Assembly (NCBI RefSeq): GCF_025742995.1
Contig: NZ_JAOVQM010000009.1
Coordinates: forward strand, 1-53,063
Direction: 5' to 3'
DNA length: 53,063 nt
From: Paracholeplasma manati
GTDB lineage: Bacteria; Bacillota_I; Bacilli_A; Acholeplasmatales; UBA5453
A program made the translations under genes and the position numbers. The notes under the pieces were generated by a model. It was not told where the DNA came from and did no database searches. It was given only the letters and a program-made list of their open reading frames with translations. The first letter of the stretch is position 1. Each line of letters starts with the position of its first letter. This document shows positions 25,339 to 34,777 of this stretch, piece after piece.

Positions 25339-25614
25339 TACAATTTAATGGGGGTTTACAAGGTGGATTGATGGTGCTAAAATAGGTGCATGCACGTATA
25401 TTTTGAACATCAAAACAACTTATGCGTTAACGGGGGAGATGGTAACCATTCTACCGCGGATCATTATCATACATCGAACATTAAACACCTATCCACGTAG
25501 AATACCGGACTGAATTGCTTCACCACAAAAGAGACCAATTATCTTGGGCAAAGCTCATTTTAAGCGAAGGATCTCTGTTGTGTAAACACACTTTATAGAA
25601 AGAGAAAGAGAATT
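25339..25614 (+). ncRNA. Long structured 5' leader of the accB-fab operon (candidate cis-regulatory RNA)
   Basis: About 270 non-coding bases before accB, more GC-rich than neighbouring spacers. A TACAAT -10 candidate is at 25339. The single strand CACCTATCCAC (25486-25496) can pair with two separate upstream segments, AGGTG (25384-25388) and GTGGAT (25363-25368). A second unit closes with CACAA-A-AGAGA (25524-25534) against TCTCT-G-TTGTG (25572-25582) and encloses CCAA/TTGG and GCT/AGC hairpins. Its 3' strand can instead fold as TGTG-TAAA-CACA beside the weak ribosome site. No known riboswitch class is recognised. A minor T-box resemblance (ACCGCG at 25453) is not supported by a stem I. Confidence 0.5.
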
Positions 25615-26079
25615 ATGACCATAAAAGAACTGCAAGCCATCATCAAAGACATTGAGAATTCACCTTTGATGACTTTAGAGCTTGAAATGGAAGATTTCAA
25701 ACTCAAATTATCGAAAAACAAATTCGAACCAACACCTGTCGTACAAACTGTGAATACACCGGTCGCACCAGTGGTTTCAACACCAGTAACTGCTGCACCG
25801 CTATCTGAAGTAAAACAATCCCTAAATACACCTAAAAACACCATTAAATCCCCATTAGTCGGGACATTTTATGCATCCGCAACCATCAATGGCAATCCTT
25901 ATGTAGAAGTTGGACAACCCGTTAAAAAGGGCCAAGTCGTCTGCATCATTGAAGCGATGAAAATCATGAATGAAATCACCTCACCTTTCGATGGTGTGAT
26001 CAAAGAGATTTTCGTCAGAAACGGCGAAGTCGTGGGTTATGACCACGAACTGATGGTTGTGTCGGAACATGAAAAATAA
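25615..26079 (+). CDS. accB: Acetyl-CoA carboxylase biotin carrier protein
   Basis: 154 residues. The C-terminal lipoyl/biotinyl domain carries EAMKIMNEI with biotin acceptor Lys116; a Pro/Thr/Val-rich flexible linker (about 40-75) separates it from a short N-terminal part. It carries carboxybiotin between AccC and AccDA in the first step of fatty acid synthesis. The biotin ligase and BioY lie in the same gene cluster. The ribosome site is a purine run (AGAAAGAGAAAGAG), not a good Shine-Dalgarno, which leaves room for control by the leader. Confidence 0.95.
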   Translation: MTIKELQAIIKDIENSPLMTLELEMEDFKLKLSKNKFEPTPVVQTVNTPVAPVVSTPVTAAPLSEVKQSLNTPKNTIKSPLVGTFYASATINGNPYVEVGQPVKKGQVVCIIEAMKIMNEITSPFDGVIKEIFVRNGEVVGYDHELMVVSEHEK

Positions 26080-27433
26080 AATTTTAATCGCGAACCGTGG
26101 CGAGATTGCTGTTAGGATTATCAGAGCAGCCAAAGAACTCGGCATTGAAACGGTCGCCGTCTATTCCTTAGCGGATAAAGACGCACTGCATGTTAAACTC
26201 GCGGACGAAGCCGTTTGTATCGGGAAAGAAAAGTCCAAAGAGTCTTATTTGAACATGAATGCAGTGTTATCAGCAGCTGTCGCTACTGGGTGTAATGCCA
26301 TTCACCCAGGGTACGGTTTTTTATCCGAAAATGCTAAATTTGTTGAAATGGTGGAATCCATCCAAATCAAATTCATCGGCCCCAACTCACAAACCATCCA
26401 ATTGATTGGTGATAAAGCCAGCGCAAGATCGATTGCGAAAGCCAATGGGGTACCTGTGGTTGAGGGGTCTGATGGGATTTTGGAAGATGTCCACGAAGCC
26501 ATTAAGATTGCGAAAAAAATTGGATATCCAGTGATGATTAAAGCCACCTCAGGTGGTGGTGGTAAAGGGATCAGTATTGCACGCTCAGATGAAGAACTCA
26601 TGAGTGCCTTTGAGCGTACCCAATTGGAAGCTTTATCTTCCTTTGGTGACAAATCACTCTACATCGAAAAATTCATCGAATCACCAAAACACATTGAAAT
26701 CCAAATCATGGGGGACGCCTTTGGTAATGTCGTTCACCTCTTTGAGCGCGACTGTTCAACGCAAAGAAGAAATCAAAAAATGATTGAAGAAGCCCCATCA
26801 CCTGTATTAAATGAAGTATTGCGTAAAAAAATAGGCCAATCGGCTGTAAAGCTTGCGAAAGCCATCAATTATGAAAACGCCGGTACCATGGAGTTTTTAG
26901 TGGACCCTAAAGGTAACTATTATTTCATTGAAATGAATACGAGAATTCAAGTTGAACACCCAGTGACTGAATTGATTACCGGGGTTGACTTGGTTAAAGA
27001 ACAAATCAAAGTCGCTTATGGCAAGCCATTGTCTTTCAAACAAAAAGACTTGGTTATTTTAGGCCACGCCATTGAGTGCCGTATCAACGCAGAAGACCCA
27101 AGTAAGGGCTTCATCCCTACCCCGGGTAAGATTTTAAATGTGTTATTCCCAGGTGGTAATGGGGTTAGAATGGATACCCATATTTATCCAGGGTATGTCG
27201 TACCGCCGTTTTATGATTCGATGTTAGCGAAACTCATTGTGTTCGCACCAAATCGTAAAGAAGCGATTAAAAAAATGCGTGTTGCTTTAGAACAGTTTGT
27301 CATTGAAGGCATTTCAACCAACATTGAATACCAATATTTGATCATGCATGACTTAGAATTCATCAAGGGTCAATATGACACCGGCTTTATCGCAAAATTC
27401 AACGCGAGATACGAGGCGAAGCGCAATGAGTGA
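26069..27433 (+). CDS. accC: Biotin carboxylase
   Basis: About 454 residues with ATP-grasp fold. It has KILIANRGEIAVRIIRAAKEL at the start (first 20 shared with most AccC), IHPGYGFLSEN, the glycine loop KATSGGGGKGI, and FIEMNTRIQVEHPVTE with the catalytic Arg/Glu. It carboxylates biotin on AccB using ATP and bicarbonate. ATG 26069 overlaps accB by 11 bases; an upstream TTG frame is rejected. Confidence 0.96.
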   Translation: MKNKILIANRGEIAVRIIRAAKELGIETVAVYSLADKDALHVKLADEAVCIGKEKSKESYLNMNAVLSAAVATGCNAIHPGYGFLSENAKFVEMVESIQIKFIGPNSQTIQLIGDKASARSIAKANGVPVVEGSDGILEDVHEAIKIAKKIGYPVMIKATSGGGGKGISIARSDEELMSAFERTQLEALSSFGDKSLYIEKFIESPKHIEIQIMGDAFGNVVHLFERDCSTQRRNQKMIEEAPSPVLNEVLRKKIGQSAVKLAKAINYENAGTMEFLVDPKGNYYFIEMNTRIQVEHPVTELITGVDLVKEQIKVAYGKPLSFKQKDLVILGHAIECRINAEDPSKGFIPTPGKILNVLFPGGNGVRMDTHIYPGYVVPPFYDSMLAKLIVFAPNRKEAIKKMRVALEQFVIEGISTNIEYQYLIMHDLEFIKGQYDTGFIAKFNARYEAKRNE

Positions 27434-28298
27434 TTTTATCAGCGAACGCAAGAAGCGTATACAGGAATTTAAAGAACGCTTCCTAAACATCGGTAAAAAC
27501 AAACCCATCGACATTCCCGATGGGCTCTTCGTTAAATGTGACGAGTGTGGGGCCGCACTCTATGAAAAAGAATTAGAACAAAAACTATCGGTTTGTCCAA
27601 ACTGTGGACACCATTTTAGAATTGGGGCACGTAAACGCATCACGATTACAGTAGACCCCAACACCTTCTGTGAAGTGGATCAAGACCTCACATCGACCAA
27701 CCCATTAGAGATGCCAGATTATGAACTCAAAATGGAAAGTGCGAAGAAGCTCACCCATCAAAACGAAGCATTTGTGGGTGGTTCAGCCACGATTTTTGGT
27801 TACCCATGTTATATTGGCGTCTTAGACAGCTATTTTATGATGGGTTCTATGGGCAGTGTTGTTGGTGAAAAAGTCACAAGACTGATTGAACGCGCAACCA
27901 AAGATAAACGCCCACTCATCCTCTTTTCCGCTTCTGGGGGTGCGCGTATGCAAGAGGGCATCTTGTCTTTGATGCAAATGGCGAAGACCTCTGGGGCTTT
28001 ATACTATTTGAATCAAGCTGGGGTTTTATTCATCAGCGTTATGACTAACCCAACCACTGGAGGTGTCGCCGCGAGTTTTGCATCGTTAGGTGACATCAAC
28101 ATCGCTGAAAAAACAGCCACCATTGGATTTGCAGGTGCGAGGGTCATCAAACAAACCATCAAACAAGATTTACCGCCACACTTTCAAACCGCAGAGTTTC
28201 AACTCGACAAAGGTCAAGTGGATTTGGTTTTATCCAGACATGACATCCGTCCTACGTTAGCAAAACTATTATTGTTCCATGGAGGTCAACATGTCTAA
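27426..28298 (+). CDS. accD: Acetyl-CoA carboxylase carboxyltransferase beta subunit
   Basis: 290 residues. The N-terminal zinc ribbon has Cys pairs in KCDECGA and VCPNCGHH. The crotonase-like domain has VGGSATIFGYPCYIGVLD, SASGGARMQEG and TNPTTGGVAASFA. With AccA it moves the carboxyl group from biotin to acetyl-CoA. ATG 27426 overlaps accC by 8 bases; an upstream in-frame ATG at 27375 lies deep in accC. Confidence 0.96.
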   Translation: MSDFISERKKRIQEFKERFLNIGKNKPIDIPDGLFVKCDECGAALYEKELEQKLSVCPNCGHHFRIGARKRITITVDPNTFCEVDQDLTSTNPLEMPDYELKMESAKKLTHQNEAFVGGSATIFGYPCYIGVLDSYFMMGSMGSVVGEKVTRLIERATKDKRPLILFSASGGARMQEGILSLMQMAKTSGALYYLNQAGVLFISVMTNPTTGGVAASFASLGDINIAEKTATIGFAGARVIKQTIKQDLPPHFQTAEFQLDKGQVDLVLSRHDIRPTLAKLLLFHGGQHV

Positions 28299-29112
28299 TA
28301 CCGCATGGCAACACGTCTTGTTAGCGAGACATCCAAAAAGACCAACCAGCCGTGTCCTAATCAATACCTTGTTCGATGATTTCATTGAACTCCACGGGGA
28401 CCGTCAATTCAGTGACGATAAATCCATCATTGGCGGTATCGCAACTTTAAACGGCATTCCAGTCACCATCATCGCTGAAGAAAAAGGCGATTCTACCAAC
28501 GATAAAATTCTACATAACTTTGGTATGCCTCACCCTGAGGGGTACCGTAAAGCGTTACGTTTAATGAAACAAGCTGAAAAATTCAAACGTCCGATCATCA
28601 CCATCATCGATACCCCAGGAGCATATCCAGGCTTAGGGGCAGAAGAACGCGGTCAGGCACAAGCCATCGCGTTCAACCTTCAAGAAATGATGGGTTTAAA
28701 AGTGCCTATCTTAGTCATCGTATTATCGGAAGGCGGTTCTGGTGGTGCTTTAGCGATTGGCGTGGGTGACCATGTCATGATGTTTGAACACAGCATCTAT
28801 TCGATTTTATCGCCAGAAGGGTTCGCATCCATTTTATTTAAAGATGCAAAACAAGCAGAACACGCCGCATCTCTAATGAAATTGACAGCCCAGGATTTAC
28901 TGCATTTCAATATCATCGATGAAATCATCCCTGAAGGGGCTGGTTTACACGAATCCAAAGAAGGTTTATTCCATTTAAAGAGTGCATTGAGCAGTAAGAT
29001 GGCTCAAATCACCCAAGAAAAAATAACAACAATCTTGCCAAAAAGATATCAAAAATACCGTCAAATGGGCGTATTTTTAGAAGGAGTATCGAGTGAACTT
29101 ACACAACGTTAA
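28291..29112 (+). CDS. accA: Acetyl-CoA carboxylase carboxyltransferase alpha subunit
   Basis: 273 residues. RPTSRVLINTLFDDFIELHG, IDTPGAYPGLGAEERGQ and SEGGSGGALAIGVGD are AccA motifs. GGAGG at 28281-28285 gives ATG 28291. It overlaps accD by 8 bases and fabH by 20. The order B-C-D-A is intact, so this is a complete carboxylase. Confidence 0.96.
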   Translation: MSNTAWQHVLLARHPKRPTSRVLINTLFDDFIELHGDRQFSDDKSIIGGIATLNGIPVTIIAEEKGDSTNDKILHNFGMPHPEGYRKALRLMKQAEKFKRPIITIIDTPGAYPGLGAEERGQAQAIAFNLQEMMGLKVPILVIVLSEGGSGGALAIGVGDHVMMFEHSIYSILSPEGFASILFKDAKQAEHAASLMKLTAQDLLHFNIIDEIIPEGAGLHESKEGLFHLKSALSSKMAQITQEKITTILPKRYQKYRQMGVFLEGVSSELTQR

Positions 29113-30013
29113 AGTGGTGGCTTCTGGAAAGTATACCCCAGAAAAAATCGTCACCAATAAAGATTTAGAACAAATCGTTGAAACATCCGATGAATGGATC
29201 AGAACGAGAACTGGTATTCAAGAAAGAAGAAAAGCCGAGTTAGAAACCTCCACGGATATGGCGTATTTCGCCGCGAAAGACGCGATAGAATCTTCAGGTT
29301 ATGATCGTTCCAAAATTGATTTGGTGATTGTCGCAACGATCACGTCTGAACGTCAAACCCCATCGGTCGCTAATCTCGTGATGGGTCGATTGGGTTTAAA
29401 AGAAGGCATCATGAGTTTTGATGTGAATGCGGCATGTACAGGTTTTGTGTATGCCTTAGAAATCGCATCCTCACTCATTTCAACCAATCAATATCAAAGT
29501 GCGTTGGTTATCGGGTCTGAAAAATTATCTTCGGTACTAGATTATACCGACCGTAATACTTGCATCCTATTTGGTGATGGTGCTGGTGCAGTGGTGATTG
29601 AACAAAACCCACTAGCCAAAGCATCGTATTACAACGCGTCGAAAGCCGACATGACCGACATTCTAACGGTGGATAAAACGATTCGCATGGATGGGAAAAA
29701 GGTCTATGTCTTCGCGACCGATGTGGTTGAACGAAGCATCAGACACATCCTTGAGGTCAATCATTTAACGATTGACGATATTGACGCGATTTTACCGCAC
29801 CAAGCGAATGAACGCATCATCCAATCAGTAGCGAAATCGATGAACATTCCCATGGAAAAGTTCGAACTCAATATCGCAACCTATGGCAACACATCGGCAG
29901 CGAGCATTCCAATTTTGATTGCTGAATATCGAGAAAAATATAAAAATAAGAGAGTCCTTTTGGTAGGGTTCGGTGGCGGCTTCACTTGGGGTTCGGCCAT
30001 CGTAGAGGTTTAA
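29093..30013 (+). CDS. fabH: 3-oxoacyl-ACP synthase III
   Basis: 306 residues, condensing enzyme that starts chains from acyl-CoA and malonyl-ACP. The active site is Cys115 (NAACTGFVYAL), with His in LPHQANERII and Asn in YGNTSAASIP. It starts at GTG 29093, set by AAGGAG at 29081-29086. The extensive overlap with accA suggests coupling. Confidence 0.96.
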   Translation: MNLHNVKVVASGKYTPEKIVTNKDLEQIVETSDEWIRTRTGIQERRKAELETSTDMAYFAAKDAIESSGYDRSKIDLVIVATITSERQTPSVANLVMGRLGLKEGIMSFDVNAACTGFVYALEIASSLISTNQYQSALVIGSEKLSSVLDYTDRNTCILFGDGAGAVVIEQNPLAKASYYNASKADMTDILTVDKTIRMDGKKVYVFATDVVERSIRHILEVNHLTIDDIDAILPHQANERIIQSVAKSMNIPMEKFELNIATYGNTSAASIPILIAEYREKYKNKRVLLVGFGGGFTWGSAIVEV

Positions 30014-30014
30014 T

Positions 30015-30947
30015 ATGAAAAATATAACAGAGATTTTAGGGACAAAATACCCCATCATTCAAGGGGGTATGGCGAACATCGCCAATGCAGTACTCGCCAG
30101 TGCGGTATCAAACGCTGGTGGGCTTGGTTTAATCGGGGCTGGCGGTTATGACGCCAATTGGGTTAGAACCGAAATCCAAAAGTGTAAGACTTTAACCGAC
30201 AAACCGTTTGGAGTGAACATCATGCTCATGAGTCCACATGCGAAAGACATTGCACAAGTGGTGATTGAAGAAGGCGTGAAAATTGTTACAACCGGTGCGG
30301 GGTCTCCAGGGATTTATATTCCCGCATGGAAAGCCGCTGGCATCAAAGTCATTCCAGTAGTACCATCCGTCGCTTTGGCGGTTCGTATGGAACGTGCTGG
30401 TGTCGACGCGGTTATCGCTGAAGGGACAGAATCTGGTGGACACATCGGTGAACTCACCACGATGGCGTTGATTCCACAAGTCGCGGACGCGGTTAGTATT
30501 CCAGTGATTGCAGCTGGTGGAATTGCCGACCAAAGAGGTGTGCTTGCCGCTTTTGCACTAGGTGCGAAAGGGGTTCAAGTGGGTACTGTGTTACTGGCTA
30601 CCAAAGAATGCCCAATTCATGACAACTACAAACAAATTGTGGTCGATGCGAAAGATACCGATACAGTGGTTACTGGTAGAGGTACTGGCGCACCTGTCCG
30701 TGTACTCAAAAATAAAATGGCAGTGGAATATTTAAGAATTGCTGAACAAGGCGTGCCACTGGCTGAACTTGAAAAACTAACCTTAGGCTCTTTGAGAAGA
30801 GCGGTATTCGATGGTGACGTTGATCGTGGTTCATTTATGGCAGGGCAAATCTCTGGTTTAATCAAAGAAGTTAAATCAGTTCAACAAGTCTTAAGTGAAC
30901 TATTTGATGGTGTCGATCAATACCGTCAACAATTGAGTGTATTATAA
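30015..30947 (+). CDS. fabK: FMN enoyl-ACP reductase II
   Basis: 310 residues, FMN-dependent TIM barrel. YPIIQGGMANIANAVLASAV, GVNIMLMSP, AEGTESGGHIGELTTMALIPQV and AAGGIADQRGV..GAKGVQVGT-type motifs are those of FabK, the triclosan-resistant alternative to FabI. It reduces the enoyl chain in each elongation cycle. It shares one base with fabD (TAATG). No fabI is seen in the window. Confidence 0.94.
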   Translation: MKNITEILGTKYPIIQGGMANIANAVLASAVSNAGGLGLIGAGGYDANWVRTEIQKCKTLTDKPFGVNIMLMSPHAKDIAQVVIEEGVKIVTTGAGSPGIYIPAWKAAGIKVIPVVPSVALAVRMERAGVDAVIAEGTESGGHIGELTTMALIPQVADAVSIPVIAAGGIADQRGVLAAFALGAKGVQVGTVLLATKECPIHDNYKQIVVDAKDTDTVVTGRGTGAPVRVLKNKMAVEYLRIAEQGVPLAELEKLTLGSLRRAVFDGDVDRGSFMAGQISGLIKEVKSVQQVLSELFDGVDQYRQQLSVL

Positions 30948-31873
30948 TGGGTAAACTCGGTTTATTATTCCCTGGTCAAGGGGCACAATCGATCGGGATG
31001 GGGTTAGATTTTCCCAATCATGAAGCGCTATTCAATACGGCACAACAAGCCACAGGCTTGGATATCTTAAGTGCCATAACCACAGGTGAACGCTTAAATG
31101 AAACCTTATATACCCAGTTATCGGTGTTCTTAACATCCATATTGGCTTTAGAGATTGTAAAAGAGTTAAAGCCAACCTATCAAGGGTTGACAGGGTTTAG
31201 TTTAGGGGAATATTCAGGACTTTATGCATCCAATGTTTTAACGCTTCATGACGCGATTAAACTCATTCATGAACGCTCGCAATTGATGCAAGCTGAAACC
31301 TTAAAAACACAAGGCTTCATGGCAGCGGTCTTGGGGCTAAGTGCTTCAGATGTGGATGCAACCTTAGCTAAAGTCACCACTGGTAAAGTCGTTTGTGCCA
31401 ACTACAACAGCCCGATTCAAACCGTCATTAGTGGTGAAGAACAAGCGTTTGTAGAAGCAGAACAACTGTTAAAAGCCGCTGGTGCGAAACGTGTGATTAA
31501 GTTGGCTGTATCTGGGGCATTTCATTCGCCTTTGATGAAACCCGCTGGTGAATCACTCTTGAATTACTTAAGCCAAATGACGCTTCAAAACCCAGCTGTT
31601 CCTGTGTATTTAAATACGACAGCCCAACCACTTTCATTAGATACACTGAAATCAGAAATGTCCAAACAAGTCTATAGTTCGGTGCGTTTTCAACAAACGA
31701 TTGAACAAATGGCATTGGATGGCTTTACCCATTTCTTAGAAATTGGTCCTGGACAAGTGTTGGGGCCATTGGTCAAGAAAATCAACCCAGAACTGGAAAC
31801 GTTCAGTTTTGGCAAATATAGTGAATTAGACAATTTGAAAGGATGGTTATTAACCCATGGATTTATCCAATAA
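30947..31873 (+). CDS. fabD: Malonyl-CoA:ACP transacylase
   Basis: 308 residues. The N-terminal LLFPGQGAQSIGMG and the nucleophile elbow GFSLGEYSG (Ser85) are diagnostic; GAFHSPLM carries the catalytic His. It loads malonyl groups onto ACP. It overlaps fabG by 17 bases. Confidence 0.96.
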   Translation: MGKLGLLFPGQGAQSIGMGLDFPNHEALFNTAQQATGLDILSAITTGERLNETLYTQLSVFLTSILALEIVKELKPTYQGLTGFSLGEYSGLYASNVLTLHDAIKLIHERSQLMQAETLKTQGFMAAVLGLSASDVDATLAKVTTGKVVCANYNSPIQTVISGEEQAFVEAEQLLKAAGAKRVIKLAVSGAFHSPLMKPAGESLLNYLSQMTLQNPAVPVYLNTTAQPLSLDTLKSEMSKQVYSSVRFQQTIEQMALDGFTHFLEIGPGQVLGPLVKKINPELETFSFGKYSELDNLKGWLLTHGFIQ

Positions 31874-32600
31874 AGTAGCGATTATCACAGGGGGTGCCGC
31901 TGGTATCGGCCGCGCCATCACAAAAACTTTGGCAGCCTACGGTGCGAAAGTAGTCATCAATTACAACCGTTCTGCAGAAGCAGCAGAATCCTTAAAACAA
32001 GAAATCGAAGCGGCTGGTGGTGAAGCCCTCATCGTCCAAGCCGACATCTCAAAATTTGTAGACGCTGAAAAATTGGTGGCTGCCACGATTGAACGTTTTG
32101 GTACGATCAATATTTTGGTCAATAACGCGGGCATTACAGATGACGCACTCATCTTGCGTATGAGTGAAACCCAATTTGACCGCGTCATCGATACCAACCT
32201 TAAAGGGGTTTGGAATGTGACTAAAAACGCTGCTAAAACCTTATTAAAATCCGGTTATGGTCGTGTCATTAATATTTCATCTGTATCCGGTGTTTTAGGC
32301 AATGCTGGACAAACCAACTACAGTGCGGCTAAAGCAGGTGTGATTGGGTTAACCAAAGCATTGGCTAGAGAATTCGCATCCCGTGAAGTTACGGTCAATG
32401 CGGTTGCACCTGGTTTTATTGAGACCGATATGACGAGAAAACTATCGGACGATGTCAGAAACCAATGGCAAGCTCAAATCCCACTCAAACGCTTTGGACA
32501 AGATACCGAAGTCGCTGAAGTGGTAGCCTTTCTTGCAAGCCCACTCGGGGCTTACATCACAGGTCATACCTTAGAAGTTGATGGCGGGTTGGTGATGTAG
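31857..32600 (+). CDS. fabG: 3-oxoacyl-ACP reductase
   Basis: 247 residues, NADPH-dependent short-chain dehydrogenase. The cofactor site is TGGAAGIGRAI and NNAGIT; the catalytic set is Ser142, Tyr155 and Lys159 (NYSAAKAG). It reduces 3-oxoacyl-ACP. It ends directly against the fabF start, with no spacer. In many operons acpP lies at this junction; it is missing here. Confidence 0.95.
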   Translation: MDLSNKVAIITGGAAGIGRAITKTLAAYGAKVVINYNRSAEAAESLKQEIEAAGGEALIVQADISKFVDAEKLVAATIERFGTINILVNNAGITDDALILRMSETQFDRVIDTNLKGVWNVTKNAAKTLLKSGYGRVINISSVSGVLGNAGQTNYSAAKAGVIGLTKALAREFASREVTVNAVAPGFIETDMTRKLSDDVRNQWQAQIPLKRFGQDTEVAEVVAFLASPLGAYITGHTLEVDGGLVM

Positions 32601-33833
32601 ATGAAAAGAAGAGTTGTTGTTACTGGACTAGGACTGGTGAGTCCTTTAGGCAATACCGTTGAATCCTCCTTTCAAGCGATGATTGAAGGTAAAAACGGGA
32701 TTGACTTTATTACCTTAGAAGATACCACCAACTGGAAAGTGAAACTGGCTGGTGAAGTTAAAAATTTAAACTTTGAAGATTTCATCGACCGTAAAGAAGT
32801 CAAGCGTTCAGACCGTGCGGTCTTACTCGCTTTAATCGCAGCCGATGAAGCGTATAAACAAGCCAAACTCGAAGGTGCTGACATTGACCGCACTCGATTT
32901 GGACTATTCGTAGGTAGCGGTATTGGGGGATTAACAACCATCCAAGAAGAAGTCTCTACCTTCGCGACCCGTGGTCAAGACCGCATGTCGCCATTCTTTA
33001 TTCCAAACTCCATCATCAATTTGATCGGGGCGAAGATTGGGATCAAATATCAAATTTATGGCCCAAATCTACCTCAAGTCACGGCATGTTCAGCAGCCAC
33101 CAACTCGATTGGTGAAGCGTTCCGTTATATCCGTGATGGGTATTTAGACATCGCCATGACCGGTGGCGCAGAAGCCCCAGTGAATGGCATTGGTGTCGGT
33201 GGATTCGCTGCGATGAAAGCCTTAAATACCTCAAACAATCCAGACCGTGCATCGATTCCATTTGACGCAGAACGCAGTGGGTTTGTGATTGCAGAAGGCG
33301 CAGGCATCATCATGCTAGAATCGTATGACCACGCCATTAAACGAGGTGCACCGATTCTCGCCGAAATGGTGGGTTATGGGTCTTCAACCGATGCATTTCA
33401 TATGACATCACCCGATGAAGAAGCCAGAGGGATTACCCTATGTTTAAAACAAGCCCTTCAAGACGCGGGTATTGAACCAAAAGATGTGGGTTACATCAAT
33501 GCCCACGGTACATCGACTGTTTTGAATGATAAGTTCGAAACGATGGGCATTAAAAAAGCCTTTGGACCAGCGGCTTATGATGTTAACATCTCATCGACCA
33601 AATCAATGACAGGTCATGCCTTAGGTGCAGCCGGTGCGATTGAAACCATCGCTGTGATCAAAGCCTTACAAACCGGTATGATTCCACCAACCATTCACTA
33701 TGAAAAAGCAGACCCAGATTGTGACCTCAATTACACACCGAATGTGGCTGTGAAGCGAGATATCCAATACGGTATGAACGTCAATATTGGTTTTGGTGGT
33801 CAAAACGCTGCCATCATCTTTAAAAAGGTGTAG
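32601..33833 (+). CDS. fabF: 3-oxoacyl-ACP synthase II
   Basis: 410 residues, elongating condensing enzyme. The Cys-His-His triad is visible: Cys163 in VTACSAATNSIG, His in YINAHGTSTVLND and His in STKSMTGHALGAAG. No fabB or second KAS is nearby, so this enzyme probably does all elongation. Confidence 0.96.
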   Translation: MKRRVVVTGLGLVSPLGNTVESSFQAMIEGKNGIDFITLEDTTNWKVKLAGEVKNLNFEDFIDRKEVKRSDRAVLLALIAADEAYKQAKLEGADIDRTRFGLFVGSGIGGLTTIQEEVSTFATRGQDRMSPFFIPNSIINLIGAKIGIKYQIYGPNLPQVTACSAATNSIGEAFRYIRDGYLDIAMTGGAEAPVNGIGVGGFAAMKALNTSNNPDRASIPFDAERSGFVIAEGAGIIMLESYDHAIKRGAPILAEMVGYGSSTDAFHMTSPDEEARGITLCLKQALQDAGIEPKDVGYINAHGTSTVLNDKFETMGIKKAFGPAAYDVNISSTKSMTGHALGAAGAIETIAVIKALQTGMIPPTIHYEKADPDCDLNYTPNVAVKRDIQYGMNVNIGFGGQNAAIIFKKV

Positions 33834-33835
33834 AC

Positions 33836-34261
33836 ATGCTCAATCAAGAACAAATCAAACAAATATTACCGCATCGTGACCCATTTTTGATGATCGATGA
33901 AATCACGTTTTTAGAACCCCTTAAAAAGGCTATTGGTGTTAAACATGTCAAACTGACTGAAGACTATTTTAGAGGTCATTTCCCATCTAAACCGGTGATG
34001 CCTGGGGTCCTCATCATTGAGTCCTTAGCACAAGTCGGTGCCGTCGCGTTGTTATCCTCTGAAAGCTATCAAGGCAAAATCGCGTTTTTCACTGGTATTG
34101 AATCCGCGAAATTTAGAAAAAGTGTCTTACCAGGCGATGAACTCGTCTTAGAATGTGAAATCACGAAAGTCCGTGGACCGTTCGGTTTTGGGTCCGGCAA
34201 AGCGTATGTGAATGGTGAACTGGTGTGTGAAGCCAACATATCATTCGCTGTAGGCAATTGA
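33836..34261 (+). CDS. fabZ: 3-hydroxyacyl-ACP dehydratase
   Basis: 141 residues, hot-dog fold. His48 in FRGHFPSKPVMPG and Glu62 in IIESLAQVG form the active site. AAAAGGTG at 33823-33830 is the ribosome site. Its stop codon overlaps the birA start by one base (TGATG). No FabA/FabM isomerase is seen, so unsaturated chain synthesis is unexplained by this locus. Confidence 0.96.
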   Translation: MLNQEQIKQILPHRDPFLMIDEITFLEPLKKAIGVKHVKLTEDYFRGHFPSKPVMPGVLIIESLAQVGAVALLSSESYQGKIAFFTGIESAKFRKSVLPGDELVLECEITKVRGPFGFGSGKAYVNGELVCEANISFAVGN

Positions 34262-34776
34262 TGAGCTATACCATTTTAGAATACAAGACACTCGATTCTA
34301 CCAACACATTTTTAAAAACCCATTACGAAGCCTTATCGCATTTAACGATCGTGAGAACCCGTCACCAAACGGCCGGTCGTGGTCAGTTTGATCGCACATG
34401 GTCATCGAAACCCAATGACAACATCCTGTGTTCCATCCTGTTAAAGGATATCGCACTGGATAAAGTCGAGTTTCATAAACAATGGGTAGAACAAGGGCTC
34501 ATTCGATACCTTCAAAACCAAGGTTTAAGCGTCACCTTCAAAGCACCCAATGATCTCTATATTGGGACAAAGAAGATTTGTGGCATATTGACCGAATCCA
34601 AAAGCGATGCTCAACGATTCAATTACGTGGTCATCGGGTTTGGACTCAATGTCAATCAAACCGACTTTGAAGGCTTAAATGCGACATCCATGGCTTTAGA
34701 ATTAAAACATAATCTCGATGTAGATGGCGTGTTTGAATCGCTCATTCAATTCTTACTATCTACCTATGGTGACTAA
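34261..34776 (+). CDS. birA: Minimal biotin-[acetyl-CoA-carboxylase] ligase
   Basis: About 171 residues, only the catalytic core. It has TLDSTNTFLKTH, the biotinyl-AMP loop TAGRGQFDRTWSS and the KAPNDLYIGTKKICGILTES segment. Both the N-terminal repressor HTH and most of the C-terminal SH3-like domain of full-length BirA are missing, so it can be a ligase but not a DNA-binding biotin sensor. It should modify AccB Lys116. ATG 34261 overlaps the fabZ stop. Confidence 0.88.
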   Translation: MSYTILEYKTLDSTNTFLKTHYEALSHLTIVRTRHQTAGRGQFDRTWSSKPNDNILCSILLKDIALDKVEFHKQWVEQGLIRYLQNQGLSVTFKAPNDLYIGTKKICGILTESKSDAQRFNYVVIGFGLNVNQTDFEGLNATSMALELKHNLDVDGVFESLIQFLLSTYGD

Positions 34777-34777
34777 C

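Noticed and set aside
25351-25395. tmRNA-like GGTGCATGCA segment
   Set aside because: No tRNA-like 3' end (no T arm or CCA) and no tag reading frame; the match is to a short common string only.
25449-25460. T-box-like ACCGCG in the accB leader
   Set aside because: Only six or seven bases agree with the T-box core, no stem I or specifier loop can be seen, and the downstream genes are not aminoacylation-related.
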